Assembly: GCA_959347315.1 (NCBI GenBank)
Contig: OY365806.1
Location: 52,690,068 to 52,754,067, forward strand
DNA: 64,000 nucleotides
Source: Bimastos eiseni
Lineage: Eukaryota; Annelida; Clitellata; Crassiclitellata; Lumbricidae
Direction: 5' to 3'
In this document: piece by piece, positions 1 to 10,549 of the stretch
Layout of the letters: each line of letters starts with the position of its first letter
Numbering within the stretch: the first letter of the stretch is position 1
The notes under the pieces: model-generated
What the model saw: the letters and a program-made list of their open reading frames with translations, nothing else
What the model was told of the DNA's origin: nothing
Database searches by the model: none
Position numbers and translations under genes: made by a program

Positions 1-400
1 CTGTACTACTATATATTGCTTAATAATAAATAAAAATTTTATTTCTAATAAGCTTGAATAATGATTTTAACGAGCAATAAAAAATTTTTTTTCAATAGAT
101 GCATTATCAGATTCATCACATCAAGTTGCAAGTCAAGTGCATTACTATAAAAATTTTTATACTAACGAATAACAAGTGACTTGCTTTTCTAGTGACAGAT
201 CCCTAAATAAAAATCAAAAGCGGGTTCTCTACAATAATCTAAAATAAAATAAATGCAGCTCAATGGAGCTTAATGATATCATGCAGCTCAATGGAACCTT
301 TGAATATTATTAAAATAATATTTAACAAATATGCTCATGGTTTTTGGATTTTCAAATAGGCCTCGATGCTTCGATAATTTTCAAAAATTCAGAGATTATT
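1..400. other. AT-rich sequence, nothing recognised
   Basis: No open frame, repeat structure or recognisable motif was seen here. Confidence 0.4.
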
Positions 401-404
401 TTAA

Positions 405-525
405 AGAAATCTAAGATAAAAGATGTCATTTAATCATTCTTATTTCACAAATGCTTTTCGTCCTTTTTGTTTCGCAAATGATTAAATTATTTTTAGAGAA
501 ATCTACTTTTCGTGCAATATCACAG
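405..525 (-). pseudogene. hAT transposase C-terminal fragment, inverted copy
   Basis: The reverse complement closely matches 2824-2938, which continues the hAT transposase relic of 690-1004. The two copies face opposite ways and form an imperfect inverted repeat of about 115-120 bp whose arms are 2.3 kb apart. The right arm reads as the tail of a hAT dimerisation region, so the left arm is probably a truncated second insertion of the same family rather than a true terminal repeat. A foldback origin cannot be excluded. Confidence 0.6.
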
Positions 526-689
526 TGATAGCTTAGGCTACTATAGTTTCAATTAAAATAAGATAAAATAGTTATAGGCTATTAATAATGTGATCAATCA
601 TCTATATCGTCTTACTTTCATAGCCTACAATAAGGTTTGAAAACCAGTTTAACTCATTATATGACATTTGTAATTTGTTTGCATATCTT

Positions 690-1004
690 TGGGAGTTTAA
701 ACATTTGACTGATGAGGATTTATTGTCGGGTGCTAAGAAATGTCAACAACATTATAAATGACAAAAACTCTCACAAGATCTTGTGGATGAGATGTTATAA
801 AAGTTCATGGCACTAATTTCAAAAAAGCATGCAAACCGATATTATATCAATCCTACTGAAAGATATATAGGCCTACTTGGACTTGGTCTATCTGCAGTGT
901 TCCCCAATAGCACTGTTGCACTACATATTTTCACTGATCAGTTTCCCAGCAGCTGTGGCTTCTGGTGAAGAACTTTCAACGTATTGCAACAAATCAAAAA
1001 TCAC
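690..1004 (+). pseudogene. hAT transposase C-terminal relic, 5' part
   Basis: The plus-strand translation, with frame changes, resembles the C-terminal dimerisation region of hAT transposases (TTF/ZMYM-like): an ALxIF-type segment followed by a degraded TVASGERxFS-type segment and an LKQIKN-like stretch. It has stops and frameshifts. It ends exactly where a hAT element with target duplication AAAATCAC is inserted, and it resumes at 2763. The ORF at 965-1159 is a chance frame across this junction. Confidence 0.5.
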
Positions 1005-1589
1005 CAGGGGTGGCGATCACAGGGGTCAAAGGCAGAGGCGTAACTAGGGTATTTTGCGCCCGGGGACAAACTACAGAATTGGCGCCCCTTTGGGGGCTAT
1101 CCATACATGACGTCACGTGCCTATGGGGAGGGGTGTCACACAATTGTGACGATGTGTAACGAGGGAAAGGGGTCCAAAGAAATGTGATATCACATCATCA
1201 CATCAAAATTTTATTTTTAAACATTTGCTCAATTAAACAAGTTCCACTTATTTAAAAGTAGTTGTTTACCACAATTTAGCAACAATAATTATGATTAGCC
1301 TACTGCATTCCTAATTTTTGAACTGTTTACTTTTATGCTTGGGCCATTAATACATGACTGTTTATCCATGTTTCTCGTTTGATGCTTAGAAGAACAGGAT
1401 CGCTGAGTCGATCTTGTCCCATTGAAGCTACAAATACGATCAAATTAGCTTCAATTTGCTGTAGGACAGATCACAGCTTGCAATTGATTTGGAACTACGA
1501 CATGATATTATGTCCCCTCTTACGGGCCATTAGTGATGACAGATCAGTGGGGCCTGGGGGCGCCAAAATCATGTGTGACAACCTGTTTG

Positions 1590-2453
1590 CAGTGATGCAG
1601 TCGAGTCCACCTAAGCCGAGTCGGAGTCGAGTCCGAGTCCACCTACACCGAGTCTGAGTCCAGAGTTGCTAGAGTCCGAGTCCAAGTCCCAGTCCAAGTA
1701 CACAAAAACACACAATAAAGGGTCTTGTTGGAAATCGATCGTTCAATATATGTTATAGCACAAGGAATTAACGTATAGTGTCAAAAACATAATAGTACAA
1801 TTTACCAAGAGTAACTTTAATTTATCCAAATTACATTTAATTAACACAAAAGCTAAGTCTTTGTTGTGGAGTGCGGGCACTGAAACACAGGGTCCCATTA
1901 TCCCTTATCTCTGTTTATGACACCCCAATAATACCCCACCCACAACCGAACACGGAAAACACACGGCAATAATTATTTGGGGGCGCAAGGGAGGCGGAGG
2001 AACAACAGTCACAGCTATAATAATTAGAAAGAGCCCCGACCGCTGCCGAACACAGGTCAGAGCAATGACCTCTCCCAGTCCCATAGGGCTGGTCCTACAG
2101 CTGTTATGGGTCCACACACCACCTATACCCGACTCTCTAATGCAGCGTTGTGCAGTGGGTGCACCACGAACACACAGCACCAGGAACACACTGCACAACG
2201 TACACACACTAACTGGAAGTTGGCCAAGAACACTGAGCTCTAAATACAATCTAGGTCAGAATGGTAGCCATTTTAAGTAAGTAAGCAGTGAGCACACATA
2301 ATTTCTGCAGTGAGACAATGTCAAAATTCGAGTCAAGAGCTTCGAGTCCGAGTCCAAGTCCGAGTCATGTCATTCTGAGACCTCCGAAAAACGATCTCGA
2401 GTCTGATCGAGTCAGACTCGAGTCCTTCGCCGGACTCGAGTACTACATCACTG
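1590..2453. mobile_element. Inner nested non-autonomous hAT element, GAGTCC family
   Basis: The left end CAGTGATGCAGTCGAGTCC and the inverted right end, beginning CAGTGATGTAGTACTCGAG, form TIRs. The 8-bp duplication CCTGTTTG lies at 1582-1589 and 2454-2461 and is perfect. The subterminal regions (about 1597-1705 and 2328-2440) are arrays of degenerate GAGTCC/GAGTCCAAGTCC hexamers in opposite orientations. The ORFs inside (1905-2249, 2065-2280) resemble nothing known. Confidence 0.88.
1597..1705. repeat. GAGTCC-type subterminal hexamer array
   Basis: Degenerate tandem copies of GAGTCC/AAGTCC/GAGTCG lie just inside the left end of the innermost hAT. A mirror array lies near the right end (about 2328-2440). 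Subterminal repeats of this type are usual transposase-binding regions in hAT elements. That role is inferred here. Confidence 0.6.
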
Positions 2454-2762
2454 CCTGTTTGTAATGAGGATTTTGGGGGCGCCAAAATGTAATCTTAGTA
2501 ACTTTTTTGGGGTGAATTAGTTTATTTCGAAATAAAAAATAACAGTTTTATTCCTCATTTTGGCACCCCCTCCAACTCGGCGCCCGGAGACACGTGTCCC
2601 CCTCTGCATCCCTAGCTACGCCTCTGGTCAAAGGGGATAAGTCCTGCCACCTTTTACAGAGAGGGAACACGTTGTGCGTTTGTCCCTCACCCCACGTTTC
2701 TTACCCCTCTCATTGGGTGCCCCACCCTCCTCTCAAACAAGATCGCCACCTCTGAAAATCAC

Positions 2763-2938
2763 CATTGCTCAACAATTGAACAACAAAGTTGAATGGACTG
2801 AGCAATGCCTACTTAATATAAGCTGTGATATTGCATGAAAAGTAGATTTCTCTAAAAATAATTTAATCATTTGCAAAAAAAGGACAGAATGCAGTTGTGA
2901 AATAAGAATGATTAAATGACATTTTATCTTAGATTTCT
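2763..2938 (+). pseudogene. hAT transposase C-terminal relic, 3' part
   Basis: This continues the relic interrupted at 1004, with a STIEQQ-like start and a DFSKN-like segment near 2845. Frameshifts and stops are present. It is the right arm of the inverted pair with 405-525. Confidence 0.5.
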
Positions 2939-3054
2939 ACCGTTTTGATCTATACATAGATTGTTACCATAGGCCTTACCGTTTGTAATTTTAATAAGAC
3001 TAAGAGTTGGGGGACTAAGGGACCTAAATTTTGTGAATGGCCCAGGCCTCGTCG

Positions 3055-3180
3055 AACCTCTGAAAGGGCCTGGCTGCTAAAGTCATTTCTTTTTGGCCAT
3101 GGCTGGGCTGGGAGCACCTCTGAGTAGTTTCCCTTGAAGAGGCGCTATGTAAATTATCGAAATGAATTAATTAATTAAAT
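3055..3180 (+). mobile_element. L2-type LINE 3' tail
   Basis: The string GCACCTCTGAGTAG followed by GAAGAGGCGCTATGTAAATT and an ATTA-rich end matches the 3' ends seen at 61035-61090 and, inverted, at 52985-53060 within this window. Only the untranslated tail is present. Confidence 0.7.
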
Positions 3181-3242
3181 CCGTGAGAATGAAGAGAAAG
3201 CAAGCAATAGGAATTATAGGAATAGATTAATCTGTATAGCAT

Positions 3243-3545
3243 TCAGGTGATAAAACCCTGGGTTAGTGCGTCAGTACGCAGGATCTCTCGATTGTGCGAC
3301 CAAGGATGGAGTGAGTATGCAACACTCTTCAAAGGAGGCAAAAGACAACCTAGAACATCGCAAGATTGTGTAGCACGGAAAAGAAAAGAGAGGAATCTGC
3401 ACAACCAACCACAGAGGTCGTCAAAAATCACCTGGTCAAAAGGCAGAAACTTGATCGATATAATTTTCCTTACAATTACGTTGGGACACATAAGATATGA
3501 AACTTATAATTACAAAACATGTATAACAGGTTTGGTAAAGTAATG
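3243..3545. other. Unrecognised ORFs on both strands
   Basis: Open frames lie on both strands (plus 3247-3543, minus 3491-3243). Neither resembles a known family, and overlapping opposite frames argue that at most one is meaningful. I see no start context or splice signal that favours either. Confidence 0.2.
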
Positions 3546-3632
3546 AGTTTTAAAGATGCATGAGATATGAAACTTGTATTTTATAAAATATTCATGACGG
3601 GTTTGGTGAAGTAATGAGTTTTAGGGATGCGG
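3490..3632 (+). repeat. Two-copy tandem repeat, about 70 bp
   Basis: The segment starting GATATGAAACTT and ending AAGTAATGAGTTTTA occurs twice back to back (about 3495-3560 and 3563-3630), differing mainly in the middle. Confidence 0.7.
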
Positions 3633-4160
3633 TTCTTGACTTTGCAGATGATGCTTGAGCTCCTTGAGTGAATTGCCTAACTGTATCAAACACTGTGGTG
3701 CCTCCAGTTTCTGTAAGTTGCATGTCCCTTCCATGACACCATCATACAACTGCCTTAGGGCATCAACGTTGGCTTGACACAACTGATCAAGCCTTGCAAT
3801 TATAAGCATGACATGCAAAGCAGAATCTAGCAACAAGTGTCCACCCACTGCTCAATCATACATTTTTCCTGCCAGCATATGATCAACGGTGGAACTAAAT
3901 CACCAGTGTCTACATCAACTGACCTATCACCCACTGACATTCAATCATGCAATGAAACGTATTAGTGCTATCCAGTATCACCACATCATTATCACCATTG
4001 TCTGCCGACAATAGGGTGAAAATCACTGGATCACACGGTGGCAGATCAATAAGAGCAGGCTTCGTGCAGATAAAGCAGTCATGTTTCCAATCAAACAGTT
4101 AGCCTAATGAACGGAGAGTCACAGCATGACTTTCTGACTGATCAGGATCAATGCTACCAG
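3621..4160 (-). other. Coding-like stretch, unrecognised
   Basis: On the minus strand several adjoining open pieces have protein-like composition: 3848-3621 (75 aa, leucine-rich, helical), and about 4100-3970, which contains CxxC and PxDPVIF-like segments. They need frameshifts to join. I do not recognise the family. It could be a decayed transposase or a host exon, but no convincing GT/AG borders were found. Confidence 0.25.
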
Positions 4161-4193
4161 ACGTACGCTTATGCAATTCGTAATTTTGATAAC

Positions 4194-5782
4194 TAGTCAT
4201 GGCCAAAAGTTTACGAACACCCAATTTCAGGCATATTTTCCACAGTTTTTATGGTTTTTGGGCTTTTTCTTAGCTATTTTCTTAGTTATTGTACTCCTTC
4301 TTCTTCTATCAGCATCATTTCACCAGACATGTATATTAAATTTTGGGAAAATTTATTTAAATTCATACTTTTATTTTTTTGTCCTTGTTTGCTGTCATTT
4401 CAAGCAAGAATCCGCATAAAGGTTGTACAAAGGCAGATGCTCTAGTAACATACCGTTTGGCGTATTTATTGCAGTTTTTGAGTACTTAAACTACATAATT
4501 TGTGCTATGTGGATGATATAAGGTGAAGTTTGAATTATTCTGTAATGTTAGAATAAATTAGCCTTCTCTTTGTGAAGATGGATCCCTGATTTCAATTACT
4601 TTTGTGTGCACTACTGAGTTGACCATGACCATAGTTCGTGAGAGAGCGCATATGCCAGTAAAACAAGCATAAATATTCATTCTGTACAAGCAGAAGATGC
4701 AGAGATTCTTAAGAAGACCTGTGTGTTGCTGAACTGTTGTTGCTACTGTAAAAAGGGTTATTGAACAGCACATCAATTCAAGGCAACGATGTGGAAGACA
4801 AGAGGTGGTCACGAAACAGGTTGACCTTTTGTAAAAGATACAGAAAGTGGACTTCTGAAGTTCTGACCAGTGGGAGTCCGTAGTTTTTGTCAGATGAGAG
4901 CACCTTCACACAATTTTGCAGTTTTGCATGCATGTCAGGAGGCCACCTAACCAATGACATGATTCCAAATACATCATACCAGCAGTGAAGCTGGCACCAA
5001 AGGTATGGTGTGGGAAGCAATGCCATGTGCTGGACGGACTTGGCTGTGGATAATGCCAAAGAACACCACAATAAATGGAGTTAAGCATTTTAACATCCTG
5101 AAGGAGAAACTGTCGAACTTCATCCATACTCATGTCATCAGCCACTTCCAACAGGACAGTGCACCAAGTCATGATACAAAGACCGTGAAATCCTGGCTGA
5201 AGCAGAAAGGCATTCCACACTGGATCCTTGGCCTCGTAGCAGTCCAGATTTAAGCATCATTGAGCATGTGTGTACAGTGATCTCTCTACAGAGTCCAGCA
5301 TCTGAGACAGATTGATCAACTGGATCAAGGCCATTTATTTATGCCCACTTTACTGGCATGAGCTCTCTTTCACTAACCATGGTTAGTTCATCAGTGCACA
5401 CAAGAGCATTTGAAATCAAGAATTATTCTTCACAAGGACAAAGCTGGTGTGTTTTAACACTGCAGCACACATTGGGTAGTTTAAGTACTTAAAAACTGCA
5501 ATAAAATTGGTCAAACGGTATGTTACTGGAGCACCAACCTTTGTACAACCTGTATCTATATTCTTGTTTGAAATGACAGCACATTGGGACATAAACTAAA
5601 AAATGTAAAATCTATATATATTTTCCAACAATTTCCTATAGATGCTGCCTGGTGAAATGATACTGATAGCAGAAGAAGCACAGTAACTAAGAAAATAGCC
5701 CTGAAAAAACCCAGTAAACTTCAAAACTGTGGAAAATATGATTGAATTGTGTGTTCGCAAACTTTTGGTCATGACTGCATTA
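4194..5782 (+). mobile_element. Tc1-like transposon with long TIRs
   Basis: Inverted terminal repeats of about 300 bp (4196-4495 and 5476-5780) end in GTCATGGCCAAAAGTTT and its inverse. TA dinucleotides lie at or near both ends, as expected for Tc1/mariner. The arms are diverged. A degraded transposase lies between them. The exact boundary base is uncertain because the right end carries a few extra bases before TA. Confidence 0.8.
4987..5320 (+). pseudogene. Tc1-type transposase fragment
   Basis: The ORF at 5005-5253 (82 aa) contains the VWxxM segment and, around residue 50, FQQDSAPSH, the second catalytic-aspartate block of Tc1 transposases. Further downstream, after a frameshift, SPDLSIIEHV corresponds to the third catalytic block (normally SPDLNPIENLW), here without the usual final tryptophan. 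The N-terminal helix-turn-helix half is not readable. It is about a quarter of the usual 340 aa and is non-functional. Confidence 0.8.
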
Positions 5783-5799
5783 TAAAGTATCCTGCATGA

Positions 5800-6300
5800 T
5801 TCATGAACGTTAATGATGTCTGGATTGCAACCCATGTACTGGATAACATCGCAATGCGGAAATGAATGTAATTGTAAAGTAAGTCTTATATGACGTTACC
5901 ATGTTAAATTAGCCGATAAAATCAAAGCAATCCCTATCCATAACACGAAATCTAGCGCTCAATCAACTTAAAACATGTTTGAAACAAGCAAATTTCGCAA
6001 AGTTAATTAATTAAATATCCTCTTATCGACATAAACATACAACCAAAGACATTAAATGTAGGCCTACTCTTAGGCAGATTGCATAATTAATAGGGTTATT
6101 TTGCCTAATATCAACCACATTAAAAGTCAAAATGTACAATTTGCTATTGTCAGGTTCACTGCAGGTTTTAATGAGAACGAACCTAGAACCTACTTAACAC
6201 ATTGCAATAAAAATTGCTTGTGACAAATTATGTTAAGGTTTCGTAATTTTAGCTCTAATTCTGGCATACTAAAATGGTACTCGGTTCACACCCGGATGTA
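5800..6300. other. No recognised feature
   Basis: AT-rich sequence with no long frame and no clear repeat. The minus ORF 5835-5596 belongs to the Tc1 terminal repeat. Confidence 0.4.
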
Positions 6301-6395
6301 ATGTCATGTAATGGAAAATTTATATAGTGCCACCCGATATCAGAGACGCTCATAACCCAACACACAGCTAATAGTCCGTGAGCAATTGGACGTAA
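6300..6395 (-). mobile_element. L2-type LINE 3' tail
   Basis: The reverse complement reads TGAGCGTCTCTGAT, then GGCACTATATAAATTTTCC and a TTACAT-rich end. This is the same tail as 31190-31275. It appears to be the 3' end of the L2 copy whose coding end lies at 7630-7892, separated from it by the foldback element. Confidence 0.65.
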
Positions 6396-6404
6396 AAACA
6401 TGTT

Positions 6405-7629
6405 CCGTGGCGGTTTTAGTGATGGAAATATGTGGTTGGTGTCGTCCATCCGCTGTAGGCGTCCACAAAACAAGATGGCTGCCAAAATGGCTGCCATGAA
6501 ATATATATGTCGCAACATCTCTGGAGCTATACATGATAGAAAAGTGATTTTAGTGTTTAAGCTTATGGCTCAAGGAATTTATAAAATATACTTTCAATAA
6601 TGCCTAAACATCGCATGACCTTGAAAATCAAGGTCACACAGACAAAACGGTCAATCAGCCATTGTCCATGAACAATAGGTGACACTGAGGTGATTTCAGT
6701 GTCAGGGAATTATAAAAGTGCATTTTCATTATTGCATAAACATCAAGCATCCATTTCTCAGAAACTATGAATGATACAGTTCATTTTTTGAATTCTTTGC
6801 CCCTGAAAACTATATAATAGACTCAAGAGTCATCCCTGAAACATTCATGGTTCCCGAGAAATGGCTCATTGACCATTTTGGTCAAGTGGCCATGACCTCC
6901 AAGGCCATGTGATGTTGAGGCAATATTGAAAAAACCTTTTTTAATTCCTTGCCCCTGAAAACCCTATCCTAGACTCCAAACTCATCCCAGTATCATCTAT
7001 GGTCCCTGAGAAATGGCAGCTTAACCATTTAGTAATGTGACCTTGACCTTCAATGTCACGTGATGTTCAAGCATATTCAAAATACAATTTTTGAATTCCT
7101 TGTCTCTGAAGACCATATCCTAGGCACCAAACCCATCTCCATATCATACATAGTTTCTAAGAAATAGATGCTTAACCATTTTGACGATGCGCCCTTGACC
7201 TCCAAGGTCCTCCAAGGTCAAGTGATGTTCATGCAATAATGAAAATGCACTTTTATAATTCCCTGACACTGAAAACCATATCCCAGACACCGAAATCACT
7301 TCAGTATCATCTATTGTTCATGGGCAATGGCTGATTGACCGTGTGACCTTGATTTTCAAGGTCATGCAATATTCAGACATTAGTGAAAATATATATACTA
7401 TAAATTCCTTGAGTCATACGCCATGCCTTAGACACTAAAATCACCTTTCTATCATGCATAGCTCCACAGATGTTGCGACATATATTTCATGCCAGCCATT
7501 TTGGCCGCCATCTTGTGTTGTGGACGCCTGCAGCGCGTGGACGACACGCACCATACATTTTCTGAATCTCCACCATCAGACGAAGAGAATGACACCAACC
7601 ACACCTTTCCATCACTAAAACCGCCACGG
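6405..7629. mobile_element. Foldback element with satellite-like core
   Basis: The inverted arms start CCGTGGCGGTTTTAGTGATG (left, 6405) and its complement (right, ending 7629). They run about 190 bp on the left and 230 bp on the right, the right arm having an extra 50-bp block. Shared blocks include AACAAGATGGC/GCCATCTTGT and the CGCAACATCT segment. The core is a tandem array. No transposase frame is present. No clear target duplication was found. Confidence 0.7.
6620..7440 (+). repeat. Degenerate tandem array, about 150-bp unit
   Basis: Segments like CCCTGAAAACCATATCC recur at about 6802, 6952, 7107 and 7268. Each is followed by a TCATCTATGGTTC-type segment and a TGACCTTGACCTTCAAGGTCA-type segment, so the period is close to 150 bp. 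The units are diverged. Confidence 0.7.
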
Positions 7630-7892
7630 GAGCGCTCACGTCTATAAACCAAGAACAGGAAAGTCTTCAAGCCCCTCTGGAAGGTAGTAGAGGTAATAGA
7701 GAGCTCCTCCCTAGGAAGAAGGGGGAGGCTGTTCAAGCCAGTAGGACCCCAAGTAGGCAAAGCTCGAATTAGTGGGCTGTTGCAGAGCGTATGCGGGGAA
7801 CTGCAGCAGTCTGCGGGCAGAGGAACGAAGGTAAGCCGGTGCATAACAGAGGAGGCCCTAGTGCAGAGAGCCAGAAGGTAGGCGGGTCAGAC
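7630..7892 (-). pseudogene. L2-type LINE ORF2 C-terminus, 3' half
   Basis: The minus-strand frame 7844-7630 encodes the LINE C-terminal region with NSLPLLPREEL and TFQRGLKTFLF, matching the copy at 22600-22750. Upstream it stops at 7892, where a P-type transposon begins. The missing 5' continuation is found at 13862-13773, on the far side of that transposon. Confidence 0.8.
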
Positions 7893-7982
7893 CATTGTCT
7901 TCTATATACTGACAGGCTGTAATGCTCACTATATTTGGGCGTGTGACATCACACGCCTGGTCCGTCATTGTTTTACTGCAGG

Positions 7983-9280
7983 CAGTGGTGTAGTGAGGCA
8001 AACTGCCGCCTGGGGCAAAGGCACAAAATGCCGCCCCTGTCTTTTATTTCCATCACTTTATTCTTGTGTATATCCTGGGATATGCACAAGGGGTGATAGG
8101 CATAAGACGCTTCTATTGAGTGTTTTCATTATATACATTATGATTATTCTATTTAGTATTCAATTCATTATACAGTACTGTTAGTAACAGCATCAGCTTG
8201 CAATGTCAAAATTAAAACTGCTATACTAATTAAAATGCGTTATCATTCGAGATACGAATAAGAAAAGCTAATAAGATAGTATTAATTAAGAAACAAAAAC
8301 ATTTATAAAGCAAACAAAAAAGCCATGCCTCACAATAAAGTTACTAAACGTCTTGCAAGCTATAAAGTTCGCATAAAATTAAAATGAAGCCGTAATATGT
8401 TATTCTTTCTCTCTACATCTTGAAAAGAAAATCCTAATAATATCATTTAATCATGATAGGACTATGGTAAAGTACAGTTATTAGAATAGACTAGTTACTG
8501 GTAAATTATCATACAGATTACGGATGCGGTATAGTTTCATACTTTCATTCCCAATAAAATATTAAACACATGGGTATAATGTAAAAATTCTTTTTGAGCC
8601 ATGACTGTCAGAGTTGGTTCCTGGCATAGGCGACATAAGTAGTAGTAGCCCAAGGCGCCAATCTTTAGGAGCGCCAAATTTTAGGGGCGCCGAATTTTAA
8701 GGATAATAATGTAAAGTTTCAGGAATAAATTTTGTGATGACACAAAAAGAAATTTATAATTTTTTAAATTAAAAACTAGTTTTTGACCAATTCCAATAAT
8801 GATATTCAATCACTTAACACCTCAGTGAATATCCCGCTCTTTCCCTATTAATTTTCGTTTGCCAGAATAGTCTATATATAGTACAACAAAACATTTTATG
8901 TACCCCGTACAGTGTGTGCCTGACCCAATATTTTCTCATATCTTACTGCCTATGCAACAGGGGTGGGGCGCACTTATATAGATGACTGCCTAAGGCGTCA
9001 AATTACCTGAGGACTGCTCTGATGTCTATAAACATTAGGTGCCATTCGATCATTTCGATGATACATGTATTTCGGTATATCGTAGGCCAATGTGTTAGTC
9101 TTAAGTCGAGAAAAACCTAAAAAAGGATTGTGCCAGGTTTAGACAAAGGCAAAAAGAATCTTGTAGAATCCAACTTTACAAATATAATTTTTTATTTATT
9201 TTTTCCCCAAAAATGCCGCCCCTAGGACAAGTGCCGCCTGGGGCGGTTCGCCCACCTCGCCCCCCGTCGCTACGCCACTG
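7983..9280. mobile_element. Non-autonomous hAT inserted in the P element
   Basis: The left end CAGTGGTGTAGTGAGGC and the inverted right end CAGTGGCGTAGCGACGGG form TIRs. The 8-bp duplication ACTGCAGG lies at 7975-7982 and 9281-9288, perfect. Both ends carry the subterminal CCGCCTGGGGC motif (left about 8006, right about 9235). No transposase frame is visible in the 1.3 kb interior. Confidence 0.92.
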
Positions 9281-9726
9281 ACTGCAGGCGTGTAAACATT
9301 TGAAGCGATTATCGTCTATTTTTGAATTACACTAGCATATCGTTGTGAATTTAATATTAAGTTGTGAGGTTTGTAATCAAGTTATACATCCTTGTTATTT
9401 GTTAGAACATATAAATATCAATAATAGAAGTTTAGTTCTATCGTCGTTGTGGATCGATGTATTTGGGCTACACTTCGATTTGCCAGACGCCCTGCATGTC
9501 CTCCTTTTCCCCTCATATCCTCTGTCCGGCAGGCAAAGCTAAAAACGTGAAAATGTATGTTGTATGCTTCTTGAATGCGCCTAATTTGCGTGCGGAGAGT
9601 TGGCTCCTAAAAGAAATACGATTATCCTGTCAACGGCGGTCCCAAATTCTAATTTCAATGATGTCTAATCTACATCGTATTTTAAAGCAAGACACACTGT
9701 GTAATAATTTCATCCATCTTCTTCTT

Positions 9727-9845
9727 TGACATGATTCTTTTCATAAATCCTGCTTCTACTTAAGCTAAGCATGATTCTTTTCATCCATCCCGCTTCTTCT
9801 TAAACTTGATTCTTTTCATCAATCCTGCTTCTCCTTAAGCTAAAA
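9727..9845 (+). repeat. Minisatellite, about 40-bp unit
   Basis: Three units of the form TGATTCTTTTCATCAATCC, then TGCTTCTxCTTAAGC. The same unit builds the arms of the foldback element at 16527-17206, so this is a related array inside the P element's 5' region. Confidence 0.7.
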
Positions 9846-10133
9846 CTTATTTGTCAGCATAAAATATGAAACACAGTATGCGATATTGTTACAATTATTA
9901 TTTAATAATTTGGGACTGCATGTTATCAGTATGGAGCAATTGATTGCTTACTTACTTATAAATGATAAAGAGCCTCAGTTGATTTCATGTGCAACTTTCC
10001 AATGTGACTTCGTTTTGGGTTACTTAGGAGAACTTCTGATTACACAGTCTGTCAAAGTTGTATCTGGCAACCCTTGTAATACTAATATACATATTCTCAC
10101 TTTCAGAGGATTAATTTTTCCTGAAGTTTGAGA

Positions 10134-10400
10134 ATGCCTCATCATTGTTGTGTAACAGGATATAGTTCTAACTACAAATGGAAGAATGAGAGATCAGATT
10201 GTACCTCAACTATTAGCATACTCAGTGAATGTAAAGGAAATGAAGAGAAGCTATAAAACTGGTTGCGACGGATTCGCGACCAAGAGACAATTTTCCTCAA
10301 AATGTCAATATGGTTATCTACATTAATCACTTTGCTGAAGAATGTGTCATTAGAATGGACACTGCTGTGCATCCTGATGGATCTATACTTAGTGTGCCTT
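10134..10400 (+). pseudogene. THAP DNA-binding domain of the P transposase
   Basis: Starting at ATG 10134, the frame begins MPHHCCVTGYSSNYK, which fits the first half of the C2CH THAP zinc finger. After an in-frame stop near 10255 and a frameshift, the second half follows with W-x2-R and an AEECVIRMD segment carrying the expected cysteine. THAP domains bind the transposon ends. It is broken here. The ORF 10263-10475 is the wrong frame across this domain. Confidence 0.7.
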
Positions 10401-10549
10401 GAAGAATTTCCCAAGCTAGCAAGGGATGCATTTTCATCTATTTTTCTCAACTGTCCATCATATTTGTCATCATAACCTTCCAAGAAGAGAAAGAAACCAG
10501 AGGATAGACTTTCTGAGATGCTGGCCACAGATAGTCAGGCAGTAGAACA

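Larger units (their letters stand above)
1033..2626. mobile_element. Middle nested non-autonomous hAT element
   Basis: The TIRs are CAGAGGCGTAACTAGGG at the left and CCCTAGCTACGCCTCTG at the right. The 8-bp duplication GTCAAAGG lies at 1025-1032 and 2627-2634 and is perfect. CAGNGGCGTAGC-type ends with 8-bp duplications are characteristic of hAT elements. The interior has no usable transposase frame and is itself broken by a third element at 1590-2453. Confidence 0.9.
1005..2754. mobile_element. Outer non-autonomous hAT element (host of two nested hATs)
   Basis: The left end CAGGGGTGGCGATC matches the right end GATCGCCACCTCTG as terminal inverted repeats (TIRs). The 8-bp target site duplication (TSD) AAAATCAC lies at 997-1004 and 2755-2762, a perfect match. 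Without the elements nested inside it, this element is only about 150 bp long (1005-1032 plus 2635-2754), so it is a MITE-like deletion derivative. It interrupts a hAT transposase relic. Confidence 0.88.

Noticed and set aside
1025..2634. Coding genes at 1379-1657, 1905-2249 and 2065-2280
   Set aside because: These frames lie in nested non-autonomous hAT elements, overlap on both strands and resemble no protein.
3243..3543. Host gene on either strand
   Set aside because: Mutually overlapping opposite frames with no family match, splice borders or expression evidence.
6620..7440. CRISPR array
   Set aside because: The roughly 150-bp units are whole degenerate tandem repeats without unique spacers, in animal DNA and inside a foldback element.
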